NCBI GenBank assembly: GCA_032718475.1
Contig: JAUCBJ010006052.1
Span: 1 to 28,278, forward strand
Direction: 5' to 3'
DNA length: 28,278 nt
Source: Nemertoderma westbladi
Taxonomy: Eukaryota; Xenacoelomorpha; Nemertodermatida; Nemertodermatidae
The notes below the pieces were generated by a model. That model was not told where the DNA came from. It was given only the letters and a program-made list of their open reading frames with translations, and made no database searches. Made by a program: the position numbers and the translations under genes. Of the stretch, positions 9,520 to 18,412 are shown piece by piece (position 1 is the first letter of the stretch; each line of letters starts with the position of its first letter).

Positions 9520-10110
9520 ATGAATGAGCGTGAGAAAGCCATCATATATCCTGTGTTGCAGAATGGCAGTTACTTTGCCCATTCTGAGAACGTATTGATA
9601 GGCATGATGGCTTCAGATGATATCAGCACAAGATTGTCGGAATTTGATACAGTCTACAATATTGCCCATTCTGAGAACGTATTGATAGGCATGATGGCTT
9701 CAGATGATATCAGCACAAGATTGTCGGAATTTGATACAGTCTACAATATTCGAGTGTCTACATTGGCAGAGGAGCCTAAAGAGAGACGAGTCTTCACAAA
9801 ACCAAGCATAACTTGTCAAGAATTGTCCTTGAATGATTTGTTGAATGCAAACCTGATTAAATATCAACCCCCACTGTTGGCGACAGTTGGTATAACTGAA
9901 TAGAAGTCTAGACTCAACGATAGACCAATTACTGGGCAGATACCCTGTCACTCATAAGGAGTTGAGCGAATAGTTCAATGCGTTTCAAAAGCAGCAGGCC
10001 GCGTTCGTGGAGCAGTGCAACGTGACAAACTTATAAGATCCCAGTTAGCCAGTAGGAAGTCAATGCCATTGTTCAGATCTAGGAAATATTTCAAGTGCCA
10101 TTTTACTGGT
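9520..10110 (+). pseudogene. Broken ORF of an unnamed repetitive family, with exact 87-bp duplication
   Basis: The ATG at 9520 has a good context (CACCATGA). The first 127 codons contain a perfect tandem duplication: 9577-9663 is repeated at 9664-9750, a 29-residue block starting AHSENVLIGMMASD. After TAG at 9901 the same frame continues through one more stop (TAA about 9955). It then reads ERIVQCVSKAAGRVRGAVQR, DKLIRSQLASRKSMPLFRSR, KYF, and ends at a TAA near 10108. That C-terminal pattern (CHS..VERxVxxV, RxxxIRxQLASRxxMP) recurs, as I recall, at the ends of high-copy invertebrate proteins of unknown function. Two in-frame stops indicate a pseudogene. A poly(A) signal follows. Confidence 0.5.
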
Positions 10111-10215
10111 TCAAAGTCATAATGATACGGTTGAAGAATTATGATTCACTGTTGTATACAGTAGCATAATATATGTTGTTGTATTGTGATGTGTGATGAC
10201 TTAAGAGTATAAATT

Positions 10216-10221
10216 AATAAA
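10216..10221 (+). promoter_or_regulatory. Poly(A) signal AATAAA
   Basis: AATAAA lies about 105 bp after the final stop of the broken ORF at 9520-10110, with GT/T-rich sequence around it. It fits as that transcript's original cleavage signal, but the hexamer is common by chance in AT-rich DNA. Confidence 0.4.
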
Positions 10222-10397
10222 ATGTACAAAAAATGGAATAATAATGTATTTTCAGTTTCTAGAGATATTTCTCATCCACACTTACACCGACATTACCTTG
10301 AGTCACCCTAAGATGCCAATTAGATAATTTAAAGCACTAAAATATAGACTTAATCTATGTAGTATGGGCCTCAGTCCCAATCCCAATAAACATTAAC

Positions 10398-10487
10398 TTG
10401 GTCGTTTTGGCGGCCAAAATGACCAAAATCGCCAAAAAAATGCAGTGTATTCCTATGGGCTACTTGGTCGTTTTGGCGAAGCGATTT
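10398..10487. repeat. Nested palindrome TTGGTCGTTTTGGC
   Basis: TTGGTCGTTTTGGC (10398-10411) and GCCAAAATGACCAA (10413-10426) form 14-bp arms with one mismatch and a 1-base centre. The left arm recurs directly at 10464-10477. AAATCGCCAAAA (about 10425-10436) pairs with TTTTGGCGA..CGATTT (10471-10487). This is a compact fold-back structure, perhaps a MITE terminus. Confidence 0.7.
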
Positions 10488-10712
10488 AACTCGAGTCAGC
10501 TCAATCCAGACAGTCTGTCTCATAGGCCATCCATTTGGTGGATCTGACTAAATGTCGGCTCGCATTCATTTTTATGATTGACAGATTGTTAACTTACCCG
10601 GCGCTGAGCCTTGCAGTACTGGAGTCCGCCCACTGAGGCATTGATAGAGTACACAGTCTTATAAAAGGAGTTGAATGGGGCTTCGTTAAGGGAGGAGTAT
10701 GTATTATAATCT
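10488..10712. other. Unassigned spacer with a TATA-like box
   Basis: No gene was seen. TATAAAAGG occurs near 10660 and resembles a core promoter element, but no credible gene starts downstream. Confidence 0.3.
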
Positions 10713-10713
10713 G

Positions 10714-10905
10714 AATTAATTTATGGACATCCCGAAATTAATTTATGGACGTCCCGAAATTAACTATATGGGCATCCCGAAATTAACTTATGGACGTCCC
10801 GAAATTAACTTATGGACGTCCCGAAATTAATCTATCAACCAATCAGAATCGTAATGAAATAACTAATTAATGGACGACCATAAATTAATTTCGGGATGTT
10901 AATTT
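10714..10905. repeat. 22-bp tandem repeat x5 with an inverted copy
   Basis: The unit AATTAACTTATGGACGTCCCG (22-23 bp) begins at 10714, 10736, 10758, 10781 and 10803, with a partial sixth at 10825. At 10878-10900 the reverse complement appears (CCATAAATTAATTTCGGGAT), so the array can fold back on itself. The intervening DNA includes CCAATCAG. Confidence 0.85.
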
Positions 10906-11060
10906 CGGAAATTAATTTCAATAATATTTTTTTTTATAATAAAAATTTTTTTTAATATTTTTTTACAATGTATAATTCGCGGACACTGCGGGGTGATTAC
11001 AAAACAAAGACCCAATTATAAAGACCTTCATAATCTTGTTACATGTGTTAACTTTCGTGA

Positions 11061-11320
11061 ATTGTTTTGAATCCCCCGTCACGCCTCTGTAACTTGCTCC
11101 TTTACTAATCTGCAGTGGCATAGTCTGCATAGCAATGGTACATAACGCTCATTGTGACCTGTACAAAACAAAGAGGTTAAGTCGCGTTACGTCCCAAAGA
11201 GCGTTAGGTTCCAAAGAGCTTTAGGTCCCATTGCCAGAGAGCGTGAGGTCACATTGCCATTTAAAGGAGCAGGTTAGTAAAGAAGCAGGTTACAGAGGCG
11301 TGTTGGGGAACCAAAACAAT
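11061..11320. mobile_element. Fold-back MITE-like element (~260 bp)
   Basis: The left end ATTGTTTTGAATCCCCC.. through ACGCCTCTGTAACTTGCTCC and TTTACTAA (11061-11109) is the near-perfect reverse complement of 11272-11320, giving ~49-bp terminal inverted repeats with one indel and a few mismatches. The interior has an imperfect 17-18 bp repeat (CCAAAGAGCGTTAGGTT, CCAAAGAGCTTTAGGTC). There is no coding capacity. The right end abuts the LINE that begins at about 11321. No clear target duplication was seen, so the superfamily is unknown. Confidence 0.7.
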
Positions 11321-12517
11321 AAACTGACGATACTGCCTTATATGTTGAAGTAAATAGCCGCAACTCCATATCTTCATCTGAGTCACTTAATCGGGATCTC
11401 AATTCCATCTCTCAATGGGGTGCAACTTGGCTTGTTACTTTTAATGCATCCAAGACTGAGTCTATGGTTCTTTCACATCGGAAAACCAGGGACTCTGGTC
11501 ACACTGTGTTGTCCTTAAATAATATCCCCATTGTTGAGGTTAATGAGCATAAACACCTCGGCTGTATACTGACACCAGACTTAAAGTGGCATTTGCAGAT
11601 TAATTCCATGATTAGTCGTGCAAGTAGGAAATTGAACATGTTGCGCTCGGTAAAATATATTGTCAACAGGAAAGCTCTTAATAATATTTATGTTTCATTT
11701 ATTAGATCTACCTTAGAATACGCTAGTCCAGTCTGGGATAACTGTTCTGAGGAATTAAACAACTCCCTGGAACTACTGAACAAGGAAGCGATTAGACTAA
11801 TCTGCAAATTAACAGTATCTTGTTCTTCCTCTAATTTATATGCTGAGTCTGGACTATGTACTCTGCAAGAGCGCCGAAACTTTCAGAAACTTGTAATTAT
11901 GTATAAAATGATGAATGGGTCCGCCCCTGGTCACTTAAGGGCCACTCTCCCCTCAACTTTTAGCAGTATTAGCCAACGGGCCACTCGCAATTCGGCAGAC
12001 TTGCGTCCTCCTTTTGCTCGGACCAATTTCTATAAAAATGCGTTCTTACCATCATCAGTAAGGCTATGGAACACATTGCCCATTGAGATCCGTAATTCTG
12101 AAACCCTCCAATCCTTCAAAACTAACATATACCCCTTTGTATGTAATGTCCACTATGTTCCACCATATTACTTAATGGGTGCGCGCGCCTAGAATAAACG
12201 GTTTGTTATCCCGCCTGCGGTGCAATTGTTCATCTTTAAATTTCGACCTATTTTCAAACTTCATCAAACCATATAAAAGTTGCCAGTGTGGTCACGTTAA
12301 AGAGGATGCATTCCATTACTTCTTTGAATGTCCTTTGTACCATAACTTCCACCTCATTATGCAAGCCAATATTGTTTCTCTTGGCTTCCGTCCCTCATTG
12401 TTTCTATTATTGCAAGGCCCCCAAAATAAGAATGATCTGAATGGGGCCGAATCAATAATTTATGCAATCACTGATTTCGTTGAGAAGACAGGAAGATTTA
12501 ACCATTTGGGGTACTAA
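11321..12517 (+). pseudogene. CR1/Jockey-like LINE reverse transcriptase, C-terminal part
   Basis: Reading starts in the catalytic box: T-D-D-T-A-L-Y-V from 11323, corresponding to the (Y/F)ADD motif with the alanine changed to threonine. The frame stays open to 12192. It carries QWGATWLVTFNASKTESM, then HKHLGCILTPDLKWH, IYVSFIRSTLEYASPVWDNC and VRLWNTLP, the ordered landmarks of the RT palm/thumb and connection region of CR1/Jockey-type non-LTR elements. At the GCGCGCGC run (12180-12188) the frame shifts. The next frame (12179-12517) encodes the usual C-terminus SRLRCNCSSLN..C.CG..EDAFHYFFECPLY. Endonuclease and the first RT motifs are missing, so it is 5'-truncated at or inside the active site and frameshifted. 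Confidence 0.85.
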
Positions 12518-13280
12518 AATAACAATAATAATAATAATAAGCATGATAATTATAATATCAAGTGCCGTAATTTGTTTTAATTTCATTTATAAATTTAAAA
12601 ATAAATAAAAGTACGTCCTGCTCCAGATTACAGACTGTTACCTGAAATTGTATGTAGTTGTTATATTTTTTAATTTATTTTCGTGGAGCCATAGAACGAG
12701 TTGGAGGCAACCTGGGTGATTAAACAAATTTAACCTGTACAATATTACATTTCATGTTGCAACATGTAGCATTATTCATTGTACGAGCTTCATGTTGCAA
12801 CATGTAGCATTATTCATTGTACGAGCTATTTATTTAGTGCCTATTATACTCATTGCAATACTTAACGCTAATTAATATTACACTAAGAAATTGTAATATT
12901 GCATTGTAATAATGTATTTTATATTGAATTATTTTGTAATTTGGTTTTGATAATATATAATCGTCTTACTTTTGGGTGTAGTTCTATCTAACTCTAGTAT
13001 GGATCGTTAGTGCATACCTCTGCAGCAGTCTGGGCGTGTATGTATGAATGTGTGTGTATGTTTGCGTATGAGTGGTGTGTGTACTGTTTGTATGTATGTG
13101 TTCAATGTTCGTATGATATGTGTGCTAGTTGTATGTCATATTTTTTGATTAAGAATATCAATCTAAAATATATTGGTGCCGGTGCAATTTATACAGTTTA
13201 TCGTTATGGATGAACGGGCTTAACATAAGCTTAGGCTTGTTGCCCAATCATCCTCACCAATTGAGGTAAATAAATGTTAA
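12518..13280 (+). mobile_element. Probable 3' UTR and tail of the LINE
   Basis: After the stop come an (AATA)/(AAT)n run, a GT-rich stretch (13030-13130) and then GGTGCCGGTGCAATTTATAC ... TTATGGATGAACGGGCTTAA ... AGGCTTGTTGCCCAATC, ending with AATAAA at 13269-13274. A TG-rich UTR followed by an 'ACGGGC..AGGCTTGT' block and AATAAA is what I recall of CR1-type LINE 3' ends. The link to the coding part is inferred from adjacency; 12540-12960 holds nothing diagnostic. Confidence 0.5.
12752..12828. repeat. 38-39 bp tandem duplication containing a 14-bp palindrome
   Basis: TTCATGTTGCAACATGTAGC followed by ATTATTCATTGTACGAGC is present twice, back to back and identical. Each copy contains the perfect palindrome CATGTTGCAACATG. 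Confidence 0.85.
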
Positions 13281-13360
13281 ATGGAAATCAATCAACTATT
13301 AATACTAATAATAACAACATAATAATAATAAATAATTAAAATTTAATACATATTTTACAG

Positions 13361-14142
13361 TTTGGAATATGATGGATAACCTAACCTATATTCTGGAGCT
13401 CGATGTGGGGGGATCAACTCTGAACTTATGTCAGCGACACCGACACCATCAACATGATCCTACTCCCAAGCTGAAAAAAACCCAACCATTGTTGGCACAC
13501 CAAAACCCACCACCTACAAGAAACACCAACCCAAGAGACAACCACAACAAGTAATAAAACCAACTGCCAAACCATCTCAATGGAAGAAAAATAGAAAAAA
13601 AGACGCGGTAAATGAAAGAGAGTCCAAACAGGTGAAAACTGTGAAGAACTGCGACAACAAATGCCAGTTTGGATGTTCAAGGCGCTACTCGTATACAGAC
13701 TGTCAGTCTATTCATAATTTATTTTATAAAATACACCGCGAAGATGAATTGGCTGTTGGCAAACACCATGCAAAGCCAAATAGAATGGTAAAGGAGGACC
13801 GGCGAGAAAAAGAAGAAATCCTCCTTCTCTTAATTCCTCCAGATGCCAGAGGGAGATCATTGAAGTAGAATCTGTAAGGATTTATTTTTGTCGAATCTAG
13901 ATATAAATGCGTCACGGGTATACACCACCCACAAGAATAAGAATTGTGGTGCAGCAACTGGCGATCGGCGTCATGAAGGAAACCATCATGTTTCTGACAC
14001 AATGAAGGATGGGGTTCGAGCACACATACGTTTGTTTGGTAGCAATGGTAGATTTGCACGACGGAAATATCTACCAGCTCTCCTGAATCCATCCAGGTTG
14101 TACCAACAATATGTAGAGTCGTCCCCAGAGGAGATTACCTGA
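13361..14142 (+). pseudogene. 5' portion of a degraded multi-exon transposase-like gene (unknown family)
   Basis: The sequence follows a splice-acceptor-like TATTTTACAG (13351-13360). Basic stretch KPSQWKKNRKKDAVNERESK is followed by a cysteine block (KNCDNKCQFGCSRRYSYTDC, then QSIHNLFYKI) in the frame ending at 13868. In another frame (about 13880-14142) comes LDINASRVYTTHKNKNCGAA, D.RHEGNHH and KDGVRAHIRL, then YLPALLNPSRLYQQYVE. This order matches a large family of invertebrate repetitive proteins with an RNase H-like core further on. I recall related proteins labelled DUF7869, but that name is uncertain. The gene is broken by frameshifts and by the hAT insertion at 14143, and resumes at 15668. 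Confidence 0.6.
14135..14142. repeat. hAT target site duplication, left copy (TTACCTGA)
   Basis: TTACCTGA directly precedes the terminal CAGGGGCGG and is repeated exactly at 15668-15675 after the other terminus. Eight bases is the hAT target length. Confidence 0.95.
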
Positions 14143-14653
14143 CAGGGGCGGATCCAAGGGGGGGGGGGGGGGGGGGCTAGGGGGCTCAAGCCCCCCCCCC
14201 CCCCCCAAAGTTTTATCACTCTAAACCTGACGCAGATGCAGCCAGCCAATGTACTGCTACTGCAGAGTTCCTGAGTTTATTCTTTATTCATAAATTAATT
14301 TCCCCTACATATTTGTAGTAACATATTCACACTAACTGTCTGACAGTAGTACTACCGGTACTGCAATCAGCCATTACAGTCTGCATGACAGTGTGAACTT
14401 TAAAATGTTTCAGTTTTGCAGGTAATACAGTAATATGGTAGCTTACTGTAATACACAACACTGTCAACACATACACCAAAACTGTAACGGTATGGCAGTA
14501 TGGTATTGGTAGGCCTACTGTAAATAATTGTAAATCAGTAAATTATATGACTGTACACTGTCAGACTGTGACTGTACCACTGCGAGCTCAGGTTATTTCA
14601 TCTGTTAATTATTTCTGTTATCACTGTTACCGCATTAATTCTGTACCCTAATC

Positions 14654-15402
14654 ATGAAGCAGACTTTAATGGATTTTTTCGGTGCTGCTGAAAAGTCTGC
14701 ACGTGTGGAGCAAATAGAATCCACAAGTGCTGTGCAGCAGCCAGCTTGACGGTATTATTGTATTATTACTTGGCGGTATTGATTTAATGCCTCCCCGAGT
14801 TGTTGGCCGCCAAACCCAACGTGGTAACATCCCTGCATCAGGTGCTGAGGAGTACTTCCGACTCAACGTCTATATTTCCTTGGCTTGACGAACTTATTGG
14901 TCAGTTGCAAGACCGATTTATAGAAGATTGTCCGAAGCAACTACAACTACAGGAGCTAATACCGTCTGTCATTCATGAAGTCTACGAGGGCGACTCAACT
15001 AATCAAGATAGTCGAAGACCTAAACCTTGATGATGACATGGAGATGCCATTAGATAGAATTTCGGTCGAGATTTCCAGCTGGTGTCGTTTCGCAGCATCT
15101 CTAATAGACGAGGATAAGAATTCTACAGATATTGCCACGTGGGTGAAGAAGGCCAACGATCGCTTTCTTCCGTCAATTGTATTTCTGCTGCGAATGTTCG
15201 GCACACTTCTCATTTCCATAGCCACAACAGAGCGAACTTTTCCAAGTTGAAACTATTGAAGTCATACCTTAGGGTAACAATGACACAGCAACGATTAACT
15301 GGTCTGGCATTAATGTCCATCCATAAACAAATAATAGTAACTGTAGATGAAATTATTCAGGAGTTTGCAGGACGCCAGGCCCGCCGATTACTCCTTATTT
15401 AA
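14654..15402 (+). pseudogene. Deleted, frameshifted hAT transposase
   Basis: Pieces lie in order. ATG at 14654 gives MKQTLMDFFGAAEKSARVEQ (the usual basic/DFF N-terminus), stopping at 14747. Then comes PPRVVGRQTQRGNIPASGAE plus EYFRLNVYISL (about 14788-14880), continued in another frame as IFPWLDELIGQLQDRF, typical of ZMYM1-like/hAT proteins. Frame 14975-15250 has FLPSIVFLLRMFGTLLISIA and TTERTFPS. After a frameshift near 15245, KLKLLKSYLRVTMTQQRLTG and LALMSIHKQI complete the C-terminal hAT dimerisation domain. The BED/TTF zinc finger and most of the RNase H-like catalytic core are deleted, so it cannot be an active transposase. Confidence 0.85.
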
Positions 15403-15554
15403 TTTTGTACAATGTTAGTAGGCCTACAATCTCTTGGTAATCTCGTTTTTTAGCTTTATTCTTAATATCCATATAATATGTAATTAAATTCTCAATACTA
15501 TAGCAATAATTCTCAGATTGTTGTTGTTAGAAATGTGTGTTGTGTTCCACAAAC

Positions 15555-15625
15555 CTGTACCCAGAAACTTTTTCAGGGGGGGGGGGGGGGGGGGGGGGGG
15601 GGGCTGAAAAAGTTTCTGGGTACAG
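15555..15625. repeat. Perfect 22-bp inverted repeat around a G28 tract
   Basis: CTGTACCCAGAAACTTTTTC+AG (15555-15576) and its exact reverse complement (15604-15625) flank an uninterrupted G run. The structure lies about 40 bp inside the right hAT terminus. Two perfect arms around 28 Gs could form a hairpin with a quadruplex-capable loop. The G count may be affected by sequencing error. Confidence 0.9.
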
Positions 15626-15667
15626 AATGTTGGCCCCTCCCGAAATAAATTTCTGGATCCGCTCCTG

Positions 15668-15804
15668 TTACCTGAGGCAATATTACTATATTCAATACCG
15701 AGTTCAACATTTCATTCCATTTCCCGCACAAAGATATGTGTGTATTATGTGAAGAACATAAGATTTGACACAACGAAAATGATGTTGATGTAGACTTCGA
15801 AAAT
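15668..15804 (+). pseudogene. Continuation of the interrupted gene; exon with splice donor
   Basis: Right of the hAT element, starting with the second TTACCTGA, the frame interrupted at 14142 resumes as NITIFNTEFNISFHFPHKDM and CVLCEEHK. FNxxFxxPxKDxCxxC is the next expected block of the same family. With one target copy removed the phase is maintained, though a TGA falls within the target site itself and another follows EEHKI. The segment ends at a strong donor, AAAT|GTAAGT (15805-15810). Confidence 0.65.
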
Positions 15805-16150
15805 GTAAGTTAATTAAAATTATTCTTAAATTGAATACAATAAATGATTATAATTAATTTTAGTTGTAAATTCTAATAACTGTTTAAAAATTATCTAATT
15901 ATCTTCTGATCTAATAATTCACTCCAATTCACTTCAATACCTTAACACAAACAATAAACATTCAAGAGCAAAAAAATGGATTTAGAAAATAACCACAATA
16001 TTTGGCGGAATAAATAAATTTATGTAAAAAATTTAATACAAATAGAATTATGATTATTTCAAAGTAAAATATAATAGAATTGTTAATTTTTTACTAAATT
16101 AGGCCTATGCAATATTTATACTCCTAGAAATACAGTACAACGAACACACT

Positions 16151-16680
16151 ATGAAAGAGGCCACAAAGACAATCCATGACGAACATTGGGCATCAGCAAA
16201 ATGTGTGTTGGTGGTGGATTTCGAAAACGTCAAAGTAATCCCTATGGCGGGAAGTACCTTCTACCAACATAAACTGAAACAATTTAAATTAACCAGTCAC
16301 ATCAAAACCACAAATAAAAAAAACAGCAATAAACATCTTATGGACAGAAGATACGGGATGAAGGGCTGGCAATGATATCGCCAGTGCCCTGGTATCAATC
16401 CTGGACGAAACCTTTAAGATTATACCACCAGCCATGGAAGAACTCACTGTGTGGATGGATAGATGGATTACACAAAATAGGAACAGCTACCTTACCATGG
16501 TGGTAAAGTGGTGGCTACAACAACAAACGCAGTTACAAACCATGTCCATCCACTACAGCATAGTTGGCCACGGACTTGTCCAGGAAGTGGATAACATCCA
16601 TTCTCAAAAAGAGAGTAGGTTCCAAGGGAGGAGAGAGGTGTGGTGCCACTATCCTACTTAAAGATATTTAAAGAAATAAA
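16151..16680 (+). pseudogene. Central part of the same gene (RNase H-like core remnant)
   Basis: The frame at 16151-16375 reads EATKTIHDEHWASAKCVLVV and DFENVKVIPMAG, then YQHKLKQFKLTSHI. After a frameshift, 16434-16661 reads EELTVWMDRWITQNRNSYLT, then GHGLVQEVDNIHSQ. The family pattern is FDxxxVxPxP, xYN, a (S)DxCxxQNRN block and H..QEVD, probably acidic catalytic positions of a retroviral-integrase-like fold. Here the D of the second block is present (WMDRW) but the Cys is not. LLKIFKEINQEW follows to about 16680. Broken by frameshifts and stops. Function inferred. Confidence 0.6.
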
Positions 16681-16984
16681 TCAGGAATGGATAGTTAAGC
16701 GACTCAGAAGCGCGGAATTCCGGGAATTCAGCACTATCTTAAGAAATTACAAGTTTGTAAATTATAAAAATAAATGTTTAATATAGGGCATTGAAAAAAA
16801 TAAGTAATGTTATTAGGCCCCCTAAGTGATGCTCACAGAAACTGAATCATACTTGGTAGCGTTTATTACTGGAACTATTTAAATGAGAAGGCATTGTTTT
16901 GAAAACGATACTATTAATTTGTTTAATTAATTGTTGCTAATTGCATTGAATTTGACAAAACTAGTTTACTAATAATTTGCAATT

Positions 16985-17040
16985 AGTTCTAATATATTAT
17001 TATTAATATTATATATATATATATATATTTAATATAAATG
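16985..17040. repeat. AT microsatellite
   Basis: TTATTATTAATATTATATATATATATATATATTT lies inside the putative intron between 16680 and 17305. Confidence 0.8.
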
Positions 17041-17304
17041 TATACATATATTATAAATTATAATTTAATCAAAATTTGGATTCCGATTCAGATTCAGTTC
17101 ATAACACTGAAAGGAACTATCAATCAATCAAACTAAAATTTATTGTATTGTATATTATTAGGTGACAGCATTAAATTATAAAAAAAAAAAATTCCCTATA
17201 GTCTGTAACATTATTATTTTGCATTATGTTTATTAAATGAGTCACAAACAAAAATTCCTGTTGTCAATGAATTATATTGTTTATTATTATTATTTTTATT
17301 ACAG

Positions 17305-17475
17305 CTATCATAGGTAACATATTTCTCCATTCATGTAATGGAGATATGGTGGGAAAATCCATTGAGTGTATTCTACAAGATGGAGTTCGAGGGAGAACTG
17401 AAGAGAGCCAACATTCGATTCCCTGTCAACATTGGATCTCGTAAAAGAAAGGCCATAAGAAACCCGCTGGACTAG
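17305..17475 (+). pseudogene. Last recognised exon of the same gene
   Basis: A polypyrimidine/acceptor sequence (TATTTTTATTACAG, ending 17304) precedes a frame reading VTYFSIHVMEIWWENPLSVF and YKMEFEGELKRANI, ending in RKRKAIRNPLD and TAG (17473-17475). The pattern 'xxWWxxxPxxxxYKxxFxxE' fits the C-terminal region of the same family. Acceptor plus collinear homology suggests a real ancestral intron, unusual for a transposon gene and evidence that the copy was not retroposed. DNA after the stop (17476-17640) reads plausibly in another frame (QSPSQPTPTVSSKPTEG) but is not diagnostic. Confidence 0.5.
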
Positions 17476-17913
17476 CTAGGACGAGTGTACGTATTGTACA
17501 GTCCCCTTCCCAACCAACCCCAACAGTGTCATCAAAACCTACAGAGGGACATCCAGGCGATGTTAAAGCTAATGCCACTCCGCGATCGGTGAAATCGCGA
17601 TCGGATTTATGAAAGCAATAGCTGGTAAAGTTAGAAAATAGCAAAGTTATAAGTTATCCATGTAGAAACTCGAGGGACAGGAAAACGTCACGTTGCATGT
17701 TTACATGGCAACATGATTCATATTAATTATATATTACCAGTGAATATTATCCTAAAATAATTTTATATTAATTTTTAATTTAAGACTTTAACCATAGTGT
17801 AAACTACTGTACTTCGAAATTTTGAAAAATATATTCAAATTATTTCCTTAATAAATTAATTTAACCATCAAATAATACAGAGATGGGAATTACTTATTAA
17901 TGCCTGAATACTA
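17476..17913. other. No recognisable gene
   Basis: AT-rich sequence without clear features beyond a possible decayed continuation of the preceding gene. A short CATGTTTACATGGCAACATG-type palindrome-like patch lies near 17695. Confidence 0.4.
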
Positions 17914-18036
17914 CCCCCCCCCCCCCCCCCTTAATATATTAAAAAAAGTTTTTTTGTAAATTTCCAAAATAAGGGGGTACTACCCTCCCCCCCCCCCCCC
18001 CCCCCCCCCCTTAATAAATATTAAAAATTTTGACAT
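17911..18036. repeat. Paired poly-C tracts in a ~75-bp duplication
   Basis: C17 (17914-17930) and C24 (17987-18010) are each preceded by TAC(T)AC and followed by TTAATA.ATTAAAAA, so they sit in two copies of one short unit. Tract lengths may be unreliable in the assembly. Confidence 0.85.
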
Positions 18037-18104
18037 TCAAATCAATATAAATCCGCACAGCGGGGTGTTTGCTAGAAGTGATTCCCTGCAGTTCCCTATG
18101 TCTG

Positions 18105-18412
18105 AAGCTTTCGAACTCTCAGCTCCGCATATCAATCACTACCCGCCTCGGCTGCAAATTAACCGAGCCCCACTCCTGCACCAGGTGTGGTAGCCCAGTC
18201 CATGCGGATTGACTGCACGGCCTTTATTGTCAGAAGAGTGCTGGCTGATTCGTCCCCGCCATTCAATGCTGAATGAGATCCTGAAGCGTGGGTTGGCCAG
18301 CTGCAATATCCCCTCCCTCTAGATTCTATTCTAGATTCACCCGGCCTCTTTAGAACAGATGGTAAACGGGTAGATGGATGACTCTGGTGCATTGGGAGAT
18401 CGGAAAGACTTT
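18105..18412 (+). pseudogene. Retroelement C-terminal domain fragment (CxxC...H...C, RxDGKRxDG)
   Basis: One frame reads KLSNSQLRISITTRLGCKLT, then EPHSCTRCGSPVHAD, TGA, LHGLYCQKSAG. A shifted frame continues RHSMLNEILKRGLASCNIPS, L, TAG. A further frame gives LFRTDGKRVDG, stop, TLVHWEIGKTL. The ordered pattern CxxCG..HGL.C..S.GR, RH..LN, (E)P.GL.R.DGKRPDG.TL.PW is found at the C-terminus of RT-bearing elements in many animals. It resembles a PD-(D/E)XK-type nuclease site. At least three breaks show it is dead. No RT domain is adjacent, so it is a 5'-truncated or isolated fragment. Confidence 0.6.

Larger units (their letters stand above)
14143..15667 (+). mobile_element. Complete but defective hAT transposon (1525 bp)
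   Basis: Terminal inverted repeats are CAGGGGCGGATCCA (14143-14156) and TGGATCCGCTCCTG (15654-15667), with one mismatch, bounded by identical 8-bp target duplications TTACCTGA. Inside each end lie extreme homopolymers: G19 (14158-14176) and C16 (14191-14206) on the left, and a G28 run inside a perfect hairpin on the right. The interior holds a deleted hAT transposase on the plus strand. Full hAT elements of this type are about 3 kb or more, so this is an internally deleted derivative. Terminus and target length are diagnostic. Confidence 0.93.

Noticed and set aside
13010-13213. 67-codon cysteine/tyrosine-rich frame
   Set aside because: It is a translation of the GT-rich LINE 3' UTR-like sequence.
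15537-15773. Frames with poly-glycine or poly-proline on either strand
   Set aside because: They are translations of the G28 homopolymer in the hAT end.
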